This document shows positions 56,848 through 64,000 of a stretch of DNA of 64,000 nucleotides, piece by piece. Below the pieces are notes generated by a model that saw only the letters and a program-made list of their open reading frames with translations, did not search any database and was not told where the DNA came from. The stretch comes from Pseudoips prasinana (Eukaryota > Arthropoda > Insecta > Lepidoptera > Nolidae), in contig OX621260.1 of the NCBI GenBank assembly GCA_951640165.1, positions 25,190,001-25,254,000 of the forward strand. The letters are read 5' to 3'. The number at the start of each line of letters is the position of its first letter. Position 1 is the stretch's first letter. Made by a program: the position numbers and the translations under genes.

Positions 56848-56964
56848 GTACAGACGCCAGCACATCCAGCTACCCCAATCTGTCCAATTTATCACATAGC
56901 ATAAGGTTCACTTTCAATTGGAGAAATTTGACAGATTGGTAGCTTGGTGTGCTGGCGTCTGTAC
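56848..56964. mobile_element. Foldback element, 117 bp
   Basis: Arms GTACAGACGCCAGCACATCC... (56848-56890) and ...GGTGTGCTGGCGTCTGTAC (56924-56964) pair with a few mismatches around a 33-base loop. Confidence 0.88.
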
Positions 56965-57985
56965 AATGCATTGCTTGAAAACTAACATGGGTATATGCGT
57001 TAATAGCCAGGTCATGTTGAGTTTTGTGACTTACTACAATAGTAAATATTACATAAGTTAGTCTAAGTTCGAAATTTCATAAAAAATACTTGCTTAGCCG
57101 CGTTTAAACCGTGACCGTGTTATGCATAGTGTTATTCAAGTATTGTAATATATTTGTATGTATGGTCAGCAACAAATGTAGCTTAACAGGGACTTAGCGA
57201 TTATCACACCTTATTGATTTGCGTCTAACCATAGATTATAAATATACAGTCAACGACGTACGGAGGGGTTTTGCCTAACAGATCTTCTTTAAAAGATTTA
57301 TAAAAAAAAATTAAAGACCAAGCATCGTCTAATAGGCTCACATACTTAGTTAGAAACTGATTCCTTATATTTCTTATTATAAATTAGTACTGTATTTGTC
57401 GTCTTTTGTCGATGCTATATTGAAGGGTTCCACTTTAAGGTCCAAACCGTGAGCCTTGGGGTATTTACATATACCCTGCCAAAGTGATGTTCCTTATTGT
57501 TGAATTATTAGAATATAAATTTTACAGGTCTGCATGACCTTCCCACATGGCTCTTTTCGGTAATTTTCTCACTCTCCAAATTAGTGTATCTGATCGTGAT
57601 TAGATCAGGATAAACTGTTGCGTGCTTTAAATAATTTGTGTTTATAAAATAATTGTATGTTTGTAAAGTCCCCTTTCATACGGGGATTTATTTCACTAGT
57701 GTGGGCAATATCTTTTATATTATTATAGAAAGACTAATTAAATTTATATATTTATGGCCTAACGTTTCACCTTAATAGTGTTCGATAATAGTTTAATTAC
57801 TGTTAAGGTCCTTCTGTTGCTAACCGTACATTGGTTTCTAGTAGTTCTTGAGCACGCGATAAGTGTTACTATAATGGCTACAAAAATTACTTCCAATAGT
57901 TACTGCGAAATCAGTGGAAAGGAAGATGCATGGGCGTATGTCACAATCAAATCAAAAATCATTTTTCCGTAAAAAATTGACATTT
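56965..57985. other. No recognised feature
   Basis: AT-rich DNA with only short open frames; no exon recognised. Confidence 0.4.
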
Positions 57986-57989
57986 ATGA

Positions 57990-58280
57990 GGAATTGTCAC
58001 TATCTACTGACTACTGAGAAACACTGCCAGAAAACTCAGTAGGAATCGTTTTTTTTTTAAATAAAATATACTTATGATTAATTCCAATTATGTGTGTTGA
58101 CTCTGAAAAACTCAATCCCAAGCACTTTTTTCACTTACATCAGAAATTTTGTAATATGCCCTGGTACACAATTTGGCTTTAATAATCATTTTAAACTTAT
58201 TCGTAGAAAATTCTCTTATATCATTGGGAAGCTTGTTATAGAATCTTATATGTTACATACATATATGAAAATAGAAATCC
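57990..58280 (-). mobile_element. LINE ORF2 C-terminus and 3' UTR fragment, copy 2
   Basis: The minus strand encodes LPNDIREFSTNKFKMIIK, then RAYYKISD, then SAWD and a stop. This is the characteristic end of Jockey/CR1-like ORF2 proteins. The 3' UTR contains the CCTACTGAGTTTTCTGGCAG region shared with 51430-51985. Confidence 0.75.
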
Positions 58281-58364
58281 GTAGGGAATTGATGGGCTCG
58301 ATAATCTGTCATCGTCGATATAAGTTAGCAAGTCTGAAGATAATACAATAGGCTATAAAATTAT

Positions 58365-59480
58365 ACGCCAGGCCGCATGGCTGGGCTGTTAGCCACACCA
58401 CGTCATGTTGCCGACCTCTGAAACGGTGCCGTATAAAGCTATCGTGAGGTAGGTACGTAGGATAAGTACAGTACGTGTTCAAAATTACATCAGCAGGTAA
58501 ACGTTTTGCAACTATGGCTACTTCCCATTATGTGTCCATTCATGCGAAGCTACATGCACACAGCACTTGAGAGTGAGAGAGATAGAAAGATTTTGCAATA
58601 GTATTTTATTGTTGACCAATGATTGACCATAAAATGTCTCGTGCTTAATTAAGACGCGCTTACTCAATATATGTACGAAACGTAAATAAATAGTCGAGGA
58701 AACTGAATACAAGAAAAATGACGATATTTTTTGGCATAAAGTGCGTCAGCTGATCATTTCGTATAGGAAGTTTATCCTTGCTTTTGTGTATTTTGCAAGG
58801 TGTTACTCTAAATATTGTTCCGGTTTATAGACAAATTGGGCTTCTTAAGTTTCGTCTACTATTTATGATAAGTAATGAAAAGGTATCATAGCCTCCGAGA
58901 GATCTCGATCTGACATTATGATATTACTAAGTACGGTAGACAAAGAAACATTTTCTAGTAGTTGCTTACAATTAATAATACACTATATTATAATACTCTT
59001 CTAAAAAAAATTCTTTATTAAACTGCAACGTTCGACGACTATTTCAAATTGCAAAACATTTAAATAAATTAAATGAAATCAGAACGACTTTCTGAAACTG
59101 CTACTGAGATTATGAACGCAACTAAATATACGCATCTTGCATAGGCTTCTGGGTGGCATTGGAGTATCGGGTGATTTCATTAGTTAACACATTTGTAATT
59201 AGATGTAGGTTTACACGCGTGTTTATGCAATTACAACCAGTTTGCTATTCCTAACTAAATATAATCCTAGTGTCGTGAACATTATACGTACTAATACCAT
59301 TGCTTGTTCGATTCGTGACACTGACCAACTTGTAGAACACTAAATAAACAAAACCAAACGAAGACGAGGATCAGCTGAGGTTTTACTTATAAACTTGAGA
59401 CTCATTTGACCATAATAATAATATAAGCTCTTTTAATATTCTACCATGTAATAATTCTCTTGGGACAACTCATATACTGT
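58365..59480. other. No recognised feature
   Basis: AT-rich; no exon, RNA gene or repeat family recognised. Confidence 0.4.
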
Positions 59481-59486
59481 CATCTT

Positions 59487-59690
59487 TGACGGGCCTGTTA
59501 GCGTGGTTGGCAAATGCTTGCTTTTCACGCCGGAGGTCGTGGGTTCATGGGTTTGCGTGCATGAACATGTCTGTTTGTCCTAAGTCTGGGTGTAATTATC
59601 TATATAAGTATGTATTTACGAACGAAATGTAGTAGGTATATCAGTTATCTGGTTTCCATAATACAAGCTTTGCTTAGTTTGGAAAATTTT
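59487..59690 (+). repeat. tRNA-derived SINE, family B
   Basis: GACGGGCCTGTTAGCGTGGT (box A), AGGTCGTGGGTTCATGGG (box B damaged by a deletion), then GTGCATGAACATGTCTGTTT and the tail CCATAATACAAGCTTTGC. Confidence 0.85.
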
Positions 59691-59734
59691 GTCAATACCA
59701 GGTAATGATTACTAATTATAGTTGCATAGTTGCG

Positions 59735-60068
59735 TGTTTGTCTAGCTGTGGCGTGTTCACCCACAAAGAAAGAGGCCCTGGGTTCAAATCCCGGATCGGG
59801 CCAAAAGTGATTTTGGTACTTTTCTGTAAAAAGAAAAAAAAAGCTCGGCATCAGCTTGAAGTCTGGTCGTTGGCGGCATTATACCCCTCTTGCTTCGGAG
59901 AGCACGTAAAGCCGTCCTCCTCTTTCCGGTCCTGTCATCGGATCATAAGTGATGGAAAAGAAACTGCTCCTGTGTTACAAACACACTTGTGCACTATAAT
60001 ATGTCCCGCGCAGATGGCTATTCTCTATTGAGACTGGCCACCGTGGTCGAAATTGAGCTAGGAGGACA
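59735..60068 (+). repeat. SINE family F with tRNA-like head (best copy)
   Basis: The head contains CCTGGGTTCAAATCCCGG (box B). The body is AAAGTGATTTTGGTACTTTT, GCTTCGGAGAGCACGTAAAG, CACTATAATATGTCCCGCGC, ending AGCTAGGAGGACATTATTAT with an ATT-type simple tail. Confidence 0.82.
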
Positions 60069-60074
60069 TTATTA

Positions 60075-60630
60075 TTATCATTATTATTCCCAATAACAGC
60101 ACGCTAGAAAAACGTAGCAGTCAACAAAACTTAGCATGCTTGTTGGTAAGATCTATTGATTTGCTTCCGAAAGGCCTATTTTTACAATTAACCGAGGTAG
60201 AATTACAATTAAATGGTTTTCAAGGCAATGGCTCAAACCTAAAATAACGTCTGACGTCAATTGGTTCTGGTTTACGTGAGAGCTATCGGCTGACACTATT
60301 GACATGGGTCGGCAAAGCATTAGTGATGACCCCGGTGTTGCAAGCGCGCATTATCCACGTTAGCCCATAACGATTTATTATACTGGTTTGCATAAGAGAT
60401 TCCATTATTTTTTAGATGTTCTCGATCTTATTCCCTATATTGGCTTTTTGTAGAAGAGCATTGCTTTCGCACTAAATTTATTCCATTTATATTATTATTA
60501 TGTTTATGTATCAATGAGCGGGTCTGTATGTGGCGTCATAACTCCCAAACGGATGCACTTATTTAAAAAAGGATTGCTTTGTCTGACAGCTAGTTTTATC
60601 GGGATAGATCTGCGCGTGATTACATGAAAA
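60075..60630. other. No recognised feature
   Basis: Nothing recognised. Confidence 0.4.
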
Positions 60631-60635
60631 TATAA

Positions 60636-61050
60636 TATCCTAGGACAATATTCACCCACGGCCATCCCAAACTAATCAGAGCTTGTGCTATGGAAACCAG
60701 ATAACTGATATACTGCATAACATACCTACAATTTTCTTTTGAAAATACATACTTATATAGATAATTGAGCTGTGTGGTGACGGCATAAAATATCATCACC
60801 CCATCTCATCCCGTGAGGGGCGTAGAAAGCAGCGTTTTTCTGTGAACTATGACCATCAAACTGCGATCGCCAACCCGTCTGCCAAGCGTGGCGATTATGC
60901 CATATCCTCTCATTATTTGGGGAGGCTTTTGTCCAGCAGTGGACGTACTTTGGTTGACATGATGATGATGATGATAGATAATTTCACCCAGACTCACAGA
61001 CAGAATCGAACCTACGACCTGCGATGTGAAAGGCAAATATCGACCAACGG
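60636..61050 (-). repeat. SINE family B split by a family G SINE
   Basis: The tail half (CCTAGGACAATATTCACCCA to TATAGATAATT) ends at 60766 and the body and head resume at 60974 (ATAGATAATTTCACCCAGAC, GAATCGAACCTACGACCTGC). Confidence 0.87.
60767..60973 (+). mobile_element. RTE-tailed SINE, family G, complete copy with target duplication
   Basis: 207 bp beginning GAGCTGTGTGGTGACGGCAT and ending GTGGACGTACTTTGGTTGAC plus an (ATG)n tail. It is flanked by the 10-bp duplication ATAGATAATT at 60757-60766 and 60974-60983, within SINE B. This fixes the element's limits and direction. No box A/B is visible in its head. Confidence 0.93.
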
Positions 61051-61059
61051 GTATCCGTT

Positions 61060-61470
61060 CAGCCTTTTATAGGTTACGGCCCATTTAAATTGCATTTGTC
61101 GGTTTATGATGGTTCTGATAGATTTAATATCGTTGTTTGCTATTATGTATTACTGGTACCTGTGAACAATTGTTTCTAATTGTAGATTTTTTCTATGTTT
61201 ACGAAGAAACTAGATGGATAAGTAGAGTCGAACACCTTGGCATCGTTTCATGGTTCATCTTGAAACTAATGGGTTTAATCAACATTATTTAAGTACCGTT
61301 TAAATAACAACGTCTCTGTTTTTAATGTGCGTTTTGAATTTATACATATTTTATTATCATTATTGCGTTGACTTGTACTGAAATCGGACTGGTTTATTTT
61401 ACATATATTACATGAATTCTATAAATACACTATGTTTACCAAAGTGGCATGTAAAATTTATTTAACACAA
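61060..61470. other. No recognised feature
   Basis: AT-rich; nothing recognised. Confidence 0.4.
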
Positions 61471-61472
61471 TG

Positions 61473-61538
61473 TGGTATTCCTGCATATTTCCGTCCACAA
61501 TTTAATTTAACTGTGGGCGGAAATATGCAGGAATACCA
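61473..61538. repeat. Inverted repeat, 27-bp arms
   Basis: TGGTATTCCTGCATATTTCC... (61473-61499) pairs with 61512-61538 with one mismatch around a 12-base AT loop. Confidence 0.92.
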
Positions 61539-61627
61539 TAATAGTTATATAGTACCTTTTATTTTATCATTTATTTCCACTTTAGGCGACGCGGCGTGTG
61601 GAACGCCAGGTAAATAGTATAATCTAT

Positions 61628-61882
61628 AATAATTATAATATCTAGGGACAACGTCACACATATCATCCTAGCCCCAAACTAAGCAAAGCTTGTACTATGG
61701 GTACCAGGCGACAATATACATACTTATATAGATAGATAAATACTTCAATACATAGAAAACATCCATGACTCAGAAACAAATATTCGTGCTCATCACACAA
61801 ATATTTGCACTTACCGGGATTCGAACCCAGGACCACCAGCTTCGTAGGCAGGAGCACTACCAACTAGGCTACGGTGACCGAC
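61628..61882 (-). repeat. tRNA-derived SINE, family A, full length
   Basis: ATCTAGGGACAACGTCACAC through GGGATTCGAACCCAGG to CCAACTAGGCTACGGTGACC. Very close to the copies at 47253 and 51075. Confidence 0.92.
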
Positions 61883-62261
61883 GAGTTAAAGGCAATATAC
61901 AGCTAGTGTTCCAAACTGTGTGTCGCCTACGGTGGAAGCATAATTTTTTACGCTTTGTAATTGTTATTGTATCTACTGTGTCAATTCGACGCTACCTAAC
62001 ATTAAGTTCTATGAAAAATCTTATAAAATTTTTTACACAGGATGTTAGGACTTAAAATCTGTGCTAAATACATTCTAAGTCATAACAATAAATCATATTA
62101 TTCATTTCCTAGTATCTCGAATTATATTATGGATGTTGACAAGTTTAGATGTGTACATCATTATATTTCATGGATAGATTTAATTTAGTTTAGAAATTTG
62201 GCAGTGTTCGAAACAAATGAGTCCAGTCAGTTTCGAACCATAGGCAAAATCTTAAAAAAAC

Positions 62262-62428
62262 ACTGCACGCGTGACTCAGTTGTGAAGACAGTCGCCTCGC
62301 CACTTCGTGTCCCGGGATCGATTCACGCACAGGACAACTATTTGTGTGAGCTATAAATAGTTGTCCCGAGCCTGGATGTACTTTGTGTCCACCAATTATA
62401 TGTTTGTAAAGTACCCCGCGACATTAAT
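62262..62428 (+). repeat. tRNA-derived SINE, family C
   Basis: TGCACGCGTGACTCAGTTGT, GGGATCGATTCACGCACAGG (box B drifted), GTACTTTGTGTCC and AAAGTACCCCGCGACATTAA. Confidence 0.82.
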
Positions 62429-62920
62429 AAATGTGTAATTAAAAATTAATGTAAGACATTAATTTCCCAAATGCGAGGATTGTATTTTAAATAAAAAGTA
62501 ATTAAACTGGTTACATTTACACGCCCTTTATAATTAATTAAAATACATTGACAACCCTTACCTGAGTGAAAACAATAATTTTGTAATGTAAAAAGCATTC
62601 AAAGTCCTGAAGTCTTACCATAAGTATGCCACACTGTTACACGTTGTACATGTAAATGGACTTAACCTTGCTTCTCTTATTTGTTAAAGACACAGACAAT
62701 TATCGTAACACAGTAGTATGTAATAATGTTACCGAAGTGATTATTTCGGCTTTTGTCCCCGATGGAAACGGCGATCATATTCATATTTTTGTTTTCACTA
62801 CCAGCTTGCGTCAGTTACTGTATTTAAACAATAACAATATTATACAAATTATTTCCAAAAAGAGAAGTAATGGTATCAGGCGTTACTTTGCAAATCCATA
62901 ACAATCAAAATACTAAATCA
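62429..62920. other. No recognised feature
   Basis: AT-rich; one open frame at 62656-62901 has no recognisable domain and no splice context that I can support. Confidence 0.4.
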
Positions 62921-62921
62921 A

Positions 62922-63170
62922 TCATCATCATCATCATCATGTCAGCCAAAGTACGTCCACTGCTGGACAAAAGCCTCCCCAAAGAATGGGGGATATGCCA
63001 TAATCGCCACGCTTGGCGGACGGGTTAGCGCTCGCAGTTTGACGGTCATAGTTCACCGAAAAACGCTGCTGCCCGTTCTCTGGTAGGTATTCCCTGGGTC
63101 GATATCTACGCTCCCCACGGGGTGAGATGGGGTGATGATATTCTATGCCGTCACCACACAGCAAATGCCA
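62922..63170 (-). repeat. RTE-tailed SINE, family G, near complete
   Basis: (ATC)n, GTACGTCCACTGCTGGACAA, GGGGATATGCCATAATCGCC, AACGCTGCTGCCCGTTCTCT, TACGCTCCCCACGGGGTGAG and ATTCTATGCCGTCACCACAC. The last piece is the complement of the 5' end defined at 60767. Confidence 0.85.
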
Positions 63171-63417
63171 ATATATAGTGTTAATTCCGCTAATTGTCAG
63201 TTTAATCATGCCGGGATGCAATTTGCACCGCCCTTCCTCCCCCAAAAATATGCACATGCAAGAAGGTTAATATGAAAAGCAAATTATATGCGCCAGTACG
63301 TAACCCAACACATGTTTCAGACCTCCACGGACCATTCTGAAGGGATGCTAACTCGTCGAATGAGACTCAAACGTGCACTCGACAAGTTAGCAATTAGAGC
63401 ATATAAGAAATGAAGGC

Positions 63418-63625
63418 GCACTCACCGGTCCCTAAGAGATCGGTGAGGGAAAGCACCTAGGCGTGCGGTCAGTCCTTAGATGGGCGTCAAAGTGGTTTCG
63501 TTTCTGAGCGTCTCCGTGCTTCGGATGGCACGTTAAGCTGCCGGTCCCAGTTATTCTCGTAAAAGACAGTCGTTAAGCCATGTCAGAGGCCTACTGGGCG
63601 GCTTAAAAATCTCTGACACTGTCTA
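63418..63625 (+). repeat. 5S rRNA-derived SINE, family E
   Basis: GCACTCACCGGTCCCTAAGA, GATCGGTGAGGG..AAGCACCTAGG, GCGGTCAGTCCTTAGATGGG, GTGCTTCGGATGGCACGTTA and TTAAGCCATGTCAGAGGCCT. Boxes are slightly damaged. Confidence 0.82.
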
Positions 63626-63629
63626 TACA

Positions 63630-64000
63630 ATAAAGAAGAAATAATGAAATTGTTCTTTGCTTGGCAAGTTTAGTCTGTTTTGATTGTGGGCATGTTCTAG
63701 TTAAATTTACAGAAATCTACATGGTTTTAGGCAATTAACGGTCAAGGTCAGAAACTTGTTGTTTAGAATAGTAATTAGGCCGCGGTATAATCACTATTTA
63801 ATGCAACATTGTTATGGTGTATTTTACACACTTATTAAAGGAGGGATGTTCAAATAAAATCGTAGCGATTTTTTTGTGTATTTACATTGATTAGTCCGCC
63901 ATTTGTGAATCAATAGTGTGCCTTAAAGACAGATAGATAGATCTATCTATAAAGTGTGCCTTATAATTTTTGTTAAGATCGAATTATAATCTTCTAATTT
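63630..64000. other. No recognised feature
   Basis: Includes a small GATA-type palindrome, ATAGATAGATCTATCTAT (63933-63950), and nothing else that I recognise. Confidence 0.4.

Noticed and set aside
57778..57972. 64-codon open frame with a hydrophobic start
   Set aside because: No recognisable domain, no splice or promoter context; consistent with chance in AT-rich DNA.

Overview
This is eukaryotic nuclear DNA, almost certainly from a moth or butterfly (Lepidoptera). It is AT-rich and gene-poor, its genes are split by GT-AG introns, and it is packed with lepidopteran-style repeats: tRNA- and 5S-derived SINEs, R1- and RTE-type LINE pieces, non-autonomous Helitrons ending in CTAG, a hAT element, foldback elements and a Gypsy LTR retrotransposon. 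I cannot name the species.

Genes. Two genes are clear. A complete three-exon CHCHD2-type gene (150 aa, twin CX9C mitochondrial protein) lies on the minus strand at 4572-6414. The first two coding exons of a TBL2-type gene (ER-anchored WD40 protein) lie on the plus strand at 13041-13191 and 28192-28392, separated by a 15 kb intron full of transposons; its later exons were not found and probably lie beyond the window. The two genes are divergent, 6.6 kb apart. At the left edge (106-283, minus) is a diverged second CHCHD2-like exon with the same splice phases as CHCHD2 exon 2, either the start of a paralogue running off the window or a relic of one. Nothing suggests that these genes form a functional unit beyond the CHCHD2 duplication.

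Layout. 0-5 kb: CHCHD-like exon, SINEs, an R1-clade LINE remnant (1.25-3.3 kb), then CHCHD2. 5-13 kb: mostly unannotatable AT-rich DNA with a 5S-derived SINE and a MITE with a GC-palindrome core. 13-28.4 kb: TBL2 exons 1-2 and the intron between them, holding many SINEs, four or more Helitrons, a 36-bp minisatellite and a hAT element. 28.4-32.1 kb: no recognisable feature. 32.1-40.4 kb: a 7.4 kb Gypsy-type LTR retrotransposon inserted into a SINE, with a 4-bp target duplication and LTRs identical by eye. Its pol has lost the RT active-site block and part of the integrase core, and foreign sequence sits where RNase H should be. 40.4-64 kb: a CpG-rich patch near 41.1 kb and a dense mosaic of SINEs, Helitrons, LINE 3' ends and perfect or near-perfect foldbacks, with no recognised cellular gene.

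The main interest is the transposon archaeology. Nested insertions have reconstructable empty sites, a defective LTR element seems to have moved recently (probably in trans), a 5S-rRNA-derived SINE family has at least five copies, several tRNA SINE families share one 3' tail, a short RTE-tailed SINE has a clean target duplication, and one perfect palindrome has 51-bp arms.
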